A DNA stretch of 64,000 bases from Methanoregulaceae archaeon UXB-2016 (GTDB lineage: Archaea; Halobacteriota; Methanomicrobia; Methanomicrobiales; Methanospirillaceae), in contig SISS01000038.1 of NCBI GenBank assembly GCA_004332335.1, positions 1 through 64,000 on the forward strand, written 5' to 3'. A program made the translations under genes and the position numbers. Below are positions 51,147 to 59,608 of the stretch, one piece after another (within the stretch, counting starts at the first letter, position 1; the number at the start of each line of letters is the position of its first letter). Below the pieces are notes generated by a model. It did no database searches, had not been told where the DNA came from, and saw only the letters and a list, made by a program, of their open reading frames with translations.

Positions 51147-52067
51147 ATGGGGGAGCAGGAGCAGTGGGCGATCAGGGTTGGAAAGGAGGACGGGGAGGCG
51201 GAGCGGCGCCGGCTCCTCGCGGCCGGGCTCCTCGACCGCTCCCTGCGGGTCCGGACCGAGGCCGACAGCCTCCTCCTCCCCGTCCTCGTGCGGGTTGAAG
51301 GGGCGGTGCGCGCGCCGTTTGCCGCCCATGCTCCGCGCGAGAGCCTGCCCCGGCACGAGCTCGTGGGCGGGATCGCGATCCTGGCCGAGCCCGATCGCGA
51401 AGCAGCAACACGCGTGCTCGCATCTCGCCCCTCGCTCAGGACCGTGGTCGCGCCGATCGGACACGTGGAGGGGACGTACCGGACCCGGCGGTTCGAGGTG
51501 CTCGCGGGCGAGCCCTCGACCGTGGCCGAGGTCCGCGAGCACGGCCTCGTCTTCCGGGTCGATCTCTCCACGGTCTACTTCTCGGCTCGACTCGCGACCG
51601 AGCGGCAGCGGCTCCTGGGCCTCGTCCGACCGGGCGAGCGCGTACTCGACATGTTCGCCGGGGCCGGGCCGTTCGCGCTGACCCTGGCCCGCGATGCCGG
51701 GTTCGTGGCCGGAGCCGACATCAACCCGGCGGCCGTCGCGGCGTTGGTGGAGAACTGCCGGCGAAACCGGGTGCGGAACGTGCTCCCCATCCTGGCGGAC
51801 GCGGTCCACCTGCCCGCATTCTTCTCGCGGCCCTTCGACCGCCTGGTCATGAACCTGCCCCTCTCGCCGGCACCATTCCTGCCGGCGGCCTTCTCGCTCT
51901 GCCGCCCGGGGGGGACCATCCACCTCTATCACCTCCAGAGCGAGGAGGGGGCCGCGCTCGAGGCGCTCGAGCCCTTCCCGGTCGCCGGCGTCGCCGAGCA
52001 CCGGGTCCGGTCGTACTCGCCGGGGCGGTGGCATGCGGTCTACGACATCCTGGTGGGTCCCGAATAG
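51147..52067 (+). CDS. Trm5-like tRNA (guanine-37-N1) methyltransferase
   Basis: 306-residue class I SAM methyltransferase of the archaeal Trm5 type. YFSARLATERQRLLGLVRPG, VLDMFAGAGPFALTLARDAG (SAM loop), ADINPAAVAALVENCRRNRV and VMNLPLSPAPFLPAAFSLC (NLP catalytic motif) are present. Methylates G37 to prevent frameshifting. The N-terminal about 130 residues are shorter than in full-length Trm5. Diverges from hmgA with 32 bp between. Confidence 0.82.
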   Translation: MGEQEQWAIRVGKEDGEAERRRLLAAGLLDRSLRVRTEADSLLLPVLVRVEGAVRAPFAAHAPRESLPRHELVGGIAILAEPDREAATRVLASRPSLRTVVAPIGHVEGTYRTRRFEVLAGEPSTVAEVREHGLVFRVDLSTVYFSARLATERQRLLGLVRPGERVLDMFAGAGPFALTLARDAGFVAGADINPAAVAALVENCRRNRVRNVLPILADAVHLPAFFSRPFDRLVMNLPLSPAPFLPAAFSLCRPGGTIHLYHLQSEEGAALEALEPFPVAGVAEHRVRSYSPGRWHAVYDILVGPE

Positions 52068-52124
52068 TCTCTTCGAAGGATATCTATATATCCCAGTCTG
52101 TCTCTTCTTGCTCCGGTGGATACC

Positions 52125-52856
52125 ATGACAGAGGAACAGAGTGAGCAAGGAAAGGATGTCTCGAAGACGAAGCGCCTCGAGACCGACGAGAACGTTCGGG
52201 GGGCGGCCAAGGAGCGCGAGGGCATGGCCAAGCACGAGCGGAGTGCCCTGCCGACCGAGAAGATGGGCGGTGACCCGGGTGCCGGGTACTGGGAAGGAAT
52301 GCGCCCCGAGGACTCGTCGGACATGTCGATGGACAAGACGCGCTTCGGCGTCTTCGAGAAGAGGGACAGAACCGGTCCGACCGTGGCCGCGCCGGCCACC
52401 AGCTCGGTGAGCGACGTGCAGCCCATGAACCAGTCCGGGCTCTACGCCGAGAAGGACAGTCAGGTCTGGAAGGAGATGGCGAAAAAGGGCGAGTCGACCG
52501 AATCGAAGGACGCCGAGTGGTGCGGGACACCCTCGGACGAGTCCTGCGAGATCGTCGGGGCGCCGACCCATGCCTCGAGGCGTGAGTCCGGGCAATCGGC
52601 CGGAGCGAGCGAGGAGACGACGTCGGCCGGCATAAAGGGCCAGCACTGGAAGGGCGAGCCCTGGGCAAAGAACCCGAAGGTCGGGGGCAGGGAGACCGAG
52701 TCCGAGACCGGGCCGGGCACCTCGGGCCAGCACTGGCGGGGCGAGGATGTTCCCGAGGGGCGAGCCGCGCAGGAGGAGCCCGAGGCGAGCCGGCAGCAGC
52801 GGACCGGCAGCGAGGGCGAGCAGCTCCGCAAGGACACCCGCCCGGACGAACGATAA
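52125..52856 (+). CDS. hydrophilic low-complexity protein 1
   Basis: 243 residues, almost without hydrophobic clusters and rich in Glu, Ser, Gly, Lys and Thr. The motif GQHWKGEPWAKNPK recurs near the end as GQHWRGEDVPEGR, and Trp/Gly-containing elements repeat (YWEGMRPED, VWKEMAKKGE). No domain recognised; likely intrinsically disordered, comparable in style to stress or desiccation proteins. CTATATATC at 52084-52092 is a good TATA; ATG 52125 follows GGTGGA. Confidence 0.6.
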   Translation: MTEEQSEQGKDVSKTKRLETDENVRGAAKEREGMAKHERSALPTEKMGGDPGAGYWEGMRPEDSSDMSMDKTRFGVFEKRDRTGPTVAAPATSSVSDVQPMNQSGLYAEKDSQVWKEMAKKGESTESKDAEWCGTPSDESCEIVGAPTHASRRESGQSAGASEETTSAGIKGQHWKGEPWAKNPKVGGRETESETGPGTSGQHWRGEDVPEGRAAQEEPEASRQQRTGSEGEQLRKDTRPDER

Positions 52857-52947
52857 GATCTCTTCTTCATTTTTCCGATCCCTGCCAGATAGTACAGGGC
52901 AAGGATTATCTCATCGAGGAGCCTCTCAGCCCCCTGGTGAGGCAGAG

Positions 52948-53190
52948 ATGCCGGACAGCACGAGGAGTCAGTCGACCGGATCGGAAGAGCAGCCCCCTTC
53001 CGAGGCCGGGCAGAGCACCAGGCAACGCGACATCAGCGGCGCGGAGGAGAGGCCCACGGAGGCCCATGAGTCGCCGGAGCGTGACGAGAGAGACCGGGGT
53101 GCGACCGAGCCCGATCCGAATCCCGAGCAGCGGACCGGAGGCAGAAGCCACAAACTCGGCAAGAGCCTCCAGCAGGAGGACTATAAATAG
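52948..53190 (+). CDS. hydrophilic low-complexity protein 2
   Basis: 80 residues beginning MPDSTRSQSTGSEEQPPSEA; Glu, Arg, Ser, Pro and Gln dominate and there is no hydrophobic core. ATG 52948 follows GGTGAGG. Its first dozen residues and its leader resemble those of the next gene (both have QSTGS), so the two are probably paralogues. Confidence 0.58.
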   Translation: MPDSTRSQSTGSEEQPPSEAGQSTRQRDISGAEERPTEAHESPERDERDRGATEPDPNPEQRTGGRSHKLGKSLQQEDYK

Positions 53191-53255
53191 CCTACATTAA
53201 TATCCGGATAAAAATTTAATGATCCAAGCGCCTTTGAGCCCCTGGTGAGTTAGAA

Positions 53256-53745
53256 ATGCAGGACCAGAAGAAGGGCCAGTCGACCGGTTCGACAGGGTCA
53301 TAGACCGGCGGATCGTCCGGGACGGTTGGCAGAGCAGGACGCGACCCGGACGAGAACGCCCGGGTCGCGAACACCTCTCCCGGAGACTCCCGGACCGGGG
53401 GGCAGGCAACGGTCGGGGCCAAGGGCGGGCCGGGCATGGAGAAGACGGCGGCCGAGCGCGGCGCCGGAATGCAGACCGGGATGCAGCAACAGGGCTCGAT
53501 GCAGTCCCAGGGGTCGATGAGAACCGGCCAGCAACAGGCGGGCGTGCAGGGGGGACAGCAGCAGAGCGAGCAGGAACTGCAGTCCAGGGAGGAGTGCCTG
53601 AAAGACCGGGAGAGCGGTGCCTGAAGGACCGGAGGAGCAGCTGCGGACCCGTGAACAGGGGCTCAAACAGCGCGGGGAGAAGTACATGGGCCGTGGACTC
53701 GGGGCGACCAATTACACCAACTACCAGGTACAGAATACGCGGTGA
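53256..53745 (+). pseudogene. Q/G-rich heptad-repeat protein 3, in-frame TAG and frameshifts
   Basis: From ATG 53256 the frame reads MQDQKKGQSTGSTGS, then TAG at 53301-53303, then continues open in the same frame through GMEKTAAERGAGMQTGMQQQ to 53624. The C-terminal part is spread over three frames but aligns as heptads: LQSREEC, LKDRE.., CLKDR.., LRTREQG, LKQRGEK, then YMGRGLGATNYTNYQVQNTR to a TGA at 53743. An extra AG near 53613 and a missing G near 53632 would restore one frame. The TAG is most simply a Gln codon (CAG) lost by mutation or error. Confidence 0.5.
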
Positions 53746-54174
53746 TGGCGATGGCGGATGTGAACAGGAAGCTCCAGGAGACCCGGGAGTCGGCCCATGG
53801 TCGGCCAGCAGACCGGGGGCACGCAGGAGACGACAGGGCGGGGCTCCTCGAGCGGGCAGGAAGGGGCCACCATGACCGGTCCGGAGACGACCGGACGCGG
53901 GAGCTCGACCGGGCAGCAGCAGGAGAGCATGGGCACCTCGACCCAGACCTGGATGCGGCGAGGCTCGAGTGAGTACGCGCAGGGCCTCTGCGCCCGTGAG
54001 CACGGGATGAGCGAACGCGAGCGGGCCATGACCGAGCGGGAATGCGCGGTGAACGAGCGCTCCGGGATGTCGGGCTCATCGGGCGGTGAAATGTCTGGCT
54101 CGTCGGGCGGAACATCCGGCTCGAGGGGCGACCCGTCCCGTCGAACAGGTGCTCACGATACCATCACTTTTTAA
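53745..54174 (+). pseudogene. heptad-repeat protein 4, one frameshift
   Basis: Begins at the ATG overlapping the previous stop (TGATG): MAMADVNRKLQETRES, then removal of one C at about 53793 gives MVGQQTGGTQETTGRGSSSG and the remainder. ETTGRGSSxGQ occurs twice, and the C-terminal half carries heptads LCAREHG, MSERERA, MTERECA, VNERSGM with the same hydrophobic-x-x-Arg-Glu spacing as protein 3, then MSGSSGG repeats. It is probably a short coiled coil with disordered tails. Function unknown. Confidence 0.5.
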
Positions 54175-54260
54175 GAATTAGCCGATTTTCCGCCCGTGCG
54201 TCTTGAATTTGAAGTATTCTATTCAGAACCATTATTACCGAAGGGCGCATCAAGCGACAT

Positions 54261-54578
54261 ATGGATGAAATAGACTCAATAAGGCCAGGAACTCCTGCAC
54301 CAGGACGTGACAAGGCCGATCCCGCCCCGTTGCCGAGCGATGGACGAAACCCGACCGAGGGCGATCCCTATCCGCCCGAGCAGGTCTATGAGAGCCCGAC
54401 ACCGTCCGAGGACATGGACGCCCCGCTCCGGCGCGACTGGGGAGGGCAGGGACCGGCGGCCGACCGGGACCTGGGCACGGCGGCGAGCCGCGGGTCGACC
54501 GGAGCGGTCGAGGCGGGTGGGACCGCGGACCGAGAACGCCGAGCCTCCCGGCCACCTGATGGGGGGACGGGGCCGTGA
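54261..54578 (+). CDS. hydrophilic low-complexity protein 5
   Basis: 105 residues, Pro, Asp, Arg and Gly rich (EGDPYPPEQVYESPTPSEDM, AASRGSTGAVEAGGTADRER). No domain. An AT-rich promoter region (TCTATTCAGAACCATTATTA, about 54216-54235) precedes ATG 54261. The stop overlaps the GTG of the next gene (GTGA), so the two form a pair. Confidence 0.55.
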   Translation: MDEIDSIRPGTPAPGRDKADPAPLPSDGRNPTEGDPYPPEQVYESPTPSEDMDAPLRRDWGGQGPAADRDLGTAASRGSTGAVEAGGTADRERRASRPPDGGTGP

Positions 54579-54922
54579 ACAGAGAGCAGGCTGAAAACGG
54601 AGCGAGGCCGGATGGAGCGGAGGGAGCCGCCGATGAGCAGGAGGCACCGGCGGCGCGGCGGACGCGGGGCGGGTCGTCGTACCAGCACAGCCTCTCGGCG
54701 AGGGGGATCAAGTCGAGCGGTCGTGCACGGTCCTGCTCTGACCAGGACCTGCTCAGCTCGATGGAGCGTCTCGATCGCGCGACGCGCCTGCCCTCGGCCG
54801 AGGAGGAGGAGACCCGTGGCGTCAGGCGCGCCTACGGCCGTCGGCACGAAACCGGCACCCCCTCGAAGGCGTCCGCGGGGAAGATCGAGCAGCGCGCACT
54901 CGGCCCCCGGTTCGAGTGGTAA
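54575..54922 (+). CDS. hydrophilic low-complexity protein 6
   Basis: 115 residues from a GTG overlapping the previous stop. Arg/Glu/Ser/Ala rich with a short amphipathic segment (DQDLLSSMERLDRATRLPSA) that could be a binding helix. Ends GPRFEW. It closes the island of six disordered proteins; a hairpin-T-run terminator spans its stop. Confidence 0.55.
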   Translation: MNREQAENGARPDGAEGAADEQEAPAARRTRGGSSYQHSLSARGIKSSGRARSCSDQDLLSSMERLDRATRLPSAEEEETRGVRRAYGRRHETGTPSKASAGKIEQRALGPRFEW

Positions 54923-54946
54923 CCGGGCCGCCCAACCCTCTTTTTT
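54906..54946 (+). terminator. terminator of the disordered-protein island
   Basis: Stem CCCGGTT / AACCGGG (8-nt loop) spans the TAA stop and is followed after 13 nt by a run of six T at 54941-54946. Confidence 0.45.
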
Positions 54947-55112
54947 CCCCAGACGGCCGGGGACTGTCTGCGGAGTCTTAACAGTGTAGCCCGTCGGGGC
55001 AGACGGAGCCTGGCATGCATTCGCCCGGGCCTGCTCTCACCATTTCTGTCCTCCGGACGGACGACGCAGGGACCTGCTGCGGTGACACGCGTAACAGGGT
55101 CTTGAACGACTG

Positions 55113-55119
55113 AAAAAAA
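55113..55119 (-). terminator. T-run after the PKD/CBM6 surface protein
   Basis: Seven A on the plus strand, i.e. seven T on the coding strand, 25 nt after the stop of the large minus-strand gene. Confidence 0.4.
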
Positions 55120-55143
55120 GGGTGTGATTGGTGGGGTTGCCCT

Positions 55144-58100
55144 TCAGGCTATTACCCGGACGAAGCCGGTCTTCTCGACCGTCTCAATCGTGTTGTCCGT
55201 GTAGGTGATGATCACGATAGGCGTGAAGGTGCCCACAGCGGGGTAGTAGAATGTCGGGTTGGTGTTCCGGGAGTTCCACGTGTTGTAGTGGCCGACCTTG
55301 TCGAAGGTCCACCAGACCGACTTGATGGTCTTGCCGGTCCTGGGTGTCACCGTGAACTTGATCGCGGTGCTCTTCTTGACAGGGTTCGGAGCGGCCGTGA
55401 AGGTCGCGCTGCCGGACTGCGTGATGGTCGTGGTCGGGGTGGTCACCGTGGGTGTGGTGGTGACCGTCGGGGAGGTCGACCTCTGGAAGTCCATGTAGTC
55501 GAAGTTGAACGAGGCGGAGGTGCCCGTATTAATCCTGACCTGGTTCCGGCCGGCGTTGAGGCTGATACCCGTGAGGGTGGCCATCTGCCAGTTGCCGAAC
55601 GAGCCCGTCGACGGGATCGTCAGGGTCCGCTCCGCACCGTTCACGTAGAAGAAGACGGTCTTGGCCGTGCCGGGGTTCGCAACGCGGAAGTTGACGTTGA
55701 ACGTGCCGGCGGTGGCCGTGTCGACCGAGTAGGTCAGGAACTCGCCTGCGCGGATCCAGCCGACGTTGTAGCCGCTTCCGCCGACCTCGATGTCGACCGC
55801 GTCGTTGCGGTAGGCGCCGCCCTCATTCGCGAGGGTCGTGTCGGAGTACGCGGGGTAGCCCGCGGTCACGTCGTAATCCTCAGCCTGGACGATGCCCGGC
55901 AGGTTGTGTGCCGAGGGGTAGGGAATGTTGCCGCCGATCGGAGTCTCCGTCGTGGTCGTGGTCACGGTCGGGGTCGCGGTTGCCGTCGTCGGCGCGGTGA
56001 CCGTGATGGTCTTCTCTGCCGTGGCGACCTCGCCGGAGGTGGCGGAGGCCTCGAGGAGGACCGTGTAGGTGTTCGGCGTGTTGAACGTGAAGCTCGGGTT
56101 CTCGCCGATCATCGTGTCGACGATCTCATCGCCGACGAGGATGGTCCAGTCGAGCGAGTTGTACGGACCGGTCGAGGTCGAGACGAACTGGACCGTGAGC
56201 GGGGCCGCACCCGAGTTCTTGTCGACGGTGAATCCGGCGACGATCGGGACTTCAGGCGTCGGGGTGACCGTCACGGGGGTCGCTGCGACATTGATCTGGA
56301 CGAGTTTCGCCTCCGAGGCGCCGGCGGCGTTCGATGCGATCAGGAACGCGATCTTGGTGCCCGGCGTCGTGAAGGTCACGGACGGGTTCTGGATGTTGTA
56401 CTGGGTGTTCTCGATGACCCACGTCCACGCGGTGGGACTGTTGGTCGACGAGTCGGTGAAGGTGACGAGATCGCCGACCATCGGGTTCTCGGGCGAGTAG
56501 GTGAAGTTGGCCACTGGCCGAGTGATGTCCGCAACGACGACGACCTTGGAGATCGTGTTCTGGCCCTGGCTGTTCCATGTGGTCAGGGTGACCGTCTTGG
56601 CGCCAGCCGACATGTAGGTGTGGCTCGGGTTCTGAGCGGACGAGAGTCCGCCGTCACCGAACGACCATGACCAGACGGTCGGACCGTAGAGGGTCGCGTC
56701 CGTGAACTGGACGGGCTGGTTCTTGGTCGGGGGGGTCGGAGTCCAGGTGAAGTCGGACACCGGTGCGGAGGTCGTGACGTTGACGAACGCCGACTTGTAG
56801 ACGACGTCCTGACCTGCAGCGTTGTAGGCGATCAGCTGGACGCTGTACTTGCCGGGGGTCTCGAACGTGTAGTTGAAGGTGTTCGTGGTGCGCGTGAACG
56901 AGACGCCCGTGCCGGTGATCTGCCACAGGAACGCGGTCGGGTTCATCGTCGAGGTGGACGTGAAGTTCACTTCGAACGGAATCGAGCCCTGGATCTCGGT
57001 TGCGGTGCTCATCACGGTGTTGGCCGTGAACTTAGCTTCCGGCTTCTCGAGGGTCTTGACCTGGTAGAGCTGCGAGACCGGAACCGATGCGCCCTTCGAG
57101 TTGGTTGCGATCAGGCGGACCGTGTAGTTGCCCGGAGCGCTGAAGGTGTGCGAGGGGTTCTGCTCGGTCGAGGTCTGGCTGTCGTCGAAGTTCCAGGACC
57201 ACGAGGTGGGGCTGTTCGACGAGGTGTCGGTGAACTTCACCGTCGCGGGGGCGGCGGAGGTTCCGGATGGGGGGTCAGTCGTGAAGAACGCGACCGGGAT
57301 CGCACCGGGCTCGACAACGGTCACGGTCGTTGAGCGCTGACCAGTGCCGTAGGCGTTGGTCGCGCGGAAAATGATCGTGTAGACGCCAGCCGTCGAGAAC
57401 GGGGGAGTCTGGAAGGTCGGCTCAGTCGAGACGAGTGCGCCGTTGATGAACCACTGGAACGACGTCGGCGCGTTGGTCGAGAAGTTCTTAAGGCTCAGCG
57501 TGACTGGCTTGACCTGGTTAACGGGGTTGAATGTCTGACCATCGGCCGAAACGGTCACGTTCTGCGTACCGTTGTTCATGAAGAACGCGGCAACAGGTGA
57601 GTTTCCAGACGGCGTAGAGGTGACAGTGAAGATACCGGTTTTGGTGCTCGATCCAGCGCCGTTCGTGGCCGTGAAGGTCACAAGGTATGGCCCGGGTGTC
57701 GAAAAGGCCTTGGTCGTGTTTTTGCTCGTGCTGTAGATCGCGCTCGGATTGTCCGAGAAGACCCATGTGTACGAGGTCGGGTTGCCAGTCGAGATGCTCC
57801 CGAAGTTGACGGTCTCACCGGTCAGGATCTGACCAGGGAACGTGGCCAGGTTAGCGACGGGCGTGTTGTTGATCGCGAGTGCCGCTGTGGGGACGCCTGC
57901 TGCGACGAGGCTGACCTTCACGTACGACGAGTTCGAGCCGCCCGAGTTGGTGGCCGTCAGCCGGACCGTGTAGTCGCCTGCTGCGGCGTAGGTCACTGTC
58001 GCGTTCCGGACCGCGGACGTCTGGCCGTTGCCGAAGTCCCAGTGCCAGGAGGTCGGGGCGCCGAAGGTGGGGGCCCGCTCCTGCGAGTAGTTCACCGAGT

Positions 58101-59157
58101 AGTCGGTGAAGTCGATCGTGTACGGAGAGGAGTAGCTGAAGGTCGGGGCGAGGCCGATAGCGGGCACACCCCAGTTCGTGGTCCCATCAGAGCCGACGGC
58201 CTTGAAGAGGACGGCCGGCGCATTCGGGCCCGTGAGGTTGACCCATTGGAAGGCGGTCGAGCTGCCCTTGGCGTTCGAGACCTTCTGGGTCACGTTGTAG
58301 TCGCCCGGTAGCGTGAAGAGGAACTCGGGGTCCTTGAGTGCCGAGGTGCCGGCGCCGCCGAAGTTCCACTCGTACGACGAGATGTTCCCAGTGGCCGAGC
58401 TGGTAAAGCCGACTGCGAGGGGTGCTACACCGGAGCTTGCGTTCGCGGAGAATTTTGCATCCGGAGCATCGAGGTCTTCAAAGGTGTACTTGTGGCTCAC
58501 CGTTCTGGACCCGGCGGCATTCGTGCCGGTCAGGGTAACGACGTGATCCGCATGCTCTCTGCCCGTGAAGGTGTGGGTGACCTTTGCGCCGTTCGAGGTC
58601 GAGGTGCCGTCGCCCCAGTTCCAGGTCCAGGTCGTCGGCGTCTGGCCGCCGGTCTGGGTTGCCTTGAACTCGATGGGGAAGTCCAGAGGAAGGGCGCCGT
58701 CTGCCGGTGTGAAACCGAAGGACGGGACACCCGTCGGAGCGGTCACGACGATCTGCGGCATCGTGTACGTTCCGATGGTGGTGCCAGACATATTGGACGC
58801 CCACTGATCGGTGCCGTTGGTGACACGGAGGGTCACGTCATACGTGCCGGCCGATGCAAAGGTCACAACCGGGTTCTGGGTGGTGAATGTGCGACCGTCC
58901 TGTGCGATGGTCCAGAGATACGACGTTATCGGCGTCGTAGTGGTCGAGTTGTTGAAGAGCTGGACTGTGAGCGGGGCTGTGCCCGACGTCACATTTGCTG
59001 AGAAGTTCGCGACCGGCGGATAGGCGCCGCCGAATCCCTTGAACTTCGCGCCCGTGTCCGCCGCTGCGGCGGAGGAGACGAGCATGAATGCGGCAATCAC
59101 GAGTGCGGCCAGTACGAAACCGTACCGCCACTCAGGACCGCGCTTCTGCGTAGTCAT
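55144..59157 (-). CDS. large secreted PKD-repeat surface protein with CBM6
   Basis: 1337 residues. Residues 1-33 are a signal peptide (VLAALVIAAFMLVSSAAAAD). About eleven PKD-type domains follow, each about 85-110 residues with WxFGDG or a diverged W(N/S)F(D/G)D turn (e.g. WTWNWGDGTS, WHWDFGNGQ, WSWNFDDSQ, WSWSFGDGG). After a Thr/Pro-rich spacer is a CBM6-like module (GIVQAEDYDVTAGYPAYSDT, YNVGWIRAGEFLTYSVDTAT, FNFDYMDFQR) and one more PKD-like domain. It is likely a major cell-surface or S-layer-associated protein. A strong AAGGAGGT lies 10 nt upstream of the ATG within an approximately 50-nt leader, unlike the leaderless genes nearby. No transmembrane anchor at the C-terminus. Confidence 0.8.
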   Translation of the reverse strand: MTTQKRGPEWRYGFVLAALVIAAFMLVSSAAAADTGAKFKGFGGAYPPVANFSANVTSGTAPLTVQLFNNSTTTTPITSYLWTIAQDGRTFTTQNPVVTFASAGTYDVTLRVTNGTDQWASNMSGTTIGTYTMPQIVVTAPTGVPSFGFTPADGALPLDFPIEFKATQTGGQTPTTWTWNWGDGTSTSNGAKVTHTFTGREHADHVVTLTGTNAAGSRTVSHKYTFEDLDAPDAKFSANASSGVAPLAVGFTSSATGNISSYEWNFGGAGTSALKDPEFLFTLPGDYNVTQKVSNAKGSSTAFQWVNLTGPNAPAVLFKAVGSDGTTNWGVPAIGLAPTFSYSSPYTIDFTDYSVNYSQERAPTFGAPTSWHWDFGNGQTSAVRNATVTYAAAGDYTVRLTATNSGGSNSSYVKVSLVAAGVPTAALAINNTPVANLATFPGQILTGETVNFGSISTGNPTSYTWVFSDNPSAIYSTSKNTTKAFSTPGPYLVTFTATNGAGSSTKTGIFTVTSTPSGNSPVAAFFMNNGTQNVTVSADGQTFNPVNQVKPVTLSLKNFSTNAPTSFQWFINGALVSTEPTFQTPPFSTAGVYTIIFRATNAYGTGQRSTTVTVVEPGAIPVAFFTTDPPSGTSAAPATVKFTDTSSNSPTSWSWNFDDSQTSTEQNPSHTFSAPGNYTVRLIATNSKGASVPVSQLYQVKTLEKPEAKFTANTVMSTATEIQGSIPFEVNFTSTSTMNPTAFLWQITGTGVSFTRTTNTFNYTFETPGKYSVQLIAYNAAGQDVVYKSAFVNVTTSAPVSDFTWTPTPPTKNQPVQFTDATLYGPTVWSWSFGDGGLSSAQNPSHTYMSAGAKTVTLTTWNSQGQNTISKVVVVADITRPVANFTYSPENPMVGDLVTFTDSSTNSPTAWTWVIENTQYNIQNPSVTFTTPGTKIAFLIASNAAGASEAKLVQINVAATPVTVTPTPEVPIVAGFTVDKNSGAAPLTVQFVSTSTGPYNSLDWTILVGDEIVDTMIGENPSFTFNTPNTYTVLLEASATSGEVATAEKTITVTAPTTATATPTVTTTTTETPIGGNIPYPSAHNLPGIVQAEDYDVTAGYPAYSDTTLANEGGAYRNDAVDIEVGGSGYNVGWIRAGEFLTYSVDTATAGTFNVNFRVANPGTAKTVFFYVNGAERTLTIPSTGSFGNWQMATLTGISLNAGRNQVRINTGTSASFNFDYMDFQRSTSPTVTTTPTVTTPTTTITQSGSATFTAAPNPVKKSTAIKFTVTPRTGKTIKSVWWTFDKVGHYNTWNSRNTNPTFYYPAVGTFTPIVIITYTDNTIETVEKTGFVRVIA

Positions 59158-59608
59158 GGATACAATAACCTCCTTTGGTTCATGCTAGAAGATACTCACT
59201 CCATACAGTAAAAACGTTTCTATTCGCGGATTTAAAGAAAAAAATCAGAGATCGAGATAGAGAAAAGATAAATATGAGATGCCAAAACTGAGAGAGCCGC
59301 CGATTTTCTGCGTAACCCTTCCCTTCGCGGCCGATCGCAGGTCCGAACAGAAGGCCTCGAGCAGGGCCCTATCGAGAATCGATGGCACCGGCTCAGAACC
59401 TGATTGATCTCTGAATGGTACGCCTTCGAAGCATTTAAGTCAGCATGATCCGCTTCCGGGGCCGACGAGAAAATGGGTGCGGCCGGGTCACCTCCACCGG
59501 GAGCGAGGAGGAGCGGAGCTCCCTGAACAGTATATATAGCGGGGCGCGGGCCCGGCTCCAACCCGGCCGGGGCAGGTCCGCGGAACGCGGGGGGGGGCCC
59601 GCCCGGGC
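59158..59608. other. 451-bp intergenic region upstream of the surface protein gene
   Basis: Contains the surface-protein leader with AAGGAGGT (59168-59175, minus strand), a TTTAAAT TATA-like box at 59230-59236, then an A/T-rich tract (59234-59280). 59400-59608 holds no ORF I would support; the stop of the protease gene is at 59609. A TATATAT run near 59531 may be a second promoter or the protease terminator region. Confidence 0.5.

Noticed and set aside
53301-53303. TAG as a genuine pyrrolysine codon
   Set aside because: No pyl genes in view and the surrounding gene has other sequence damage; a Gln codon change is simpler.
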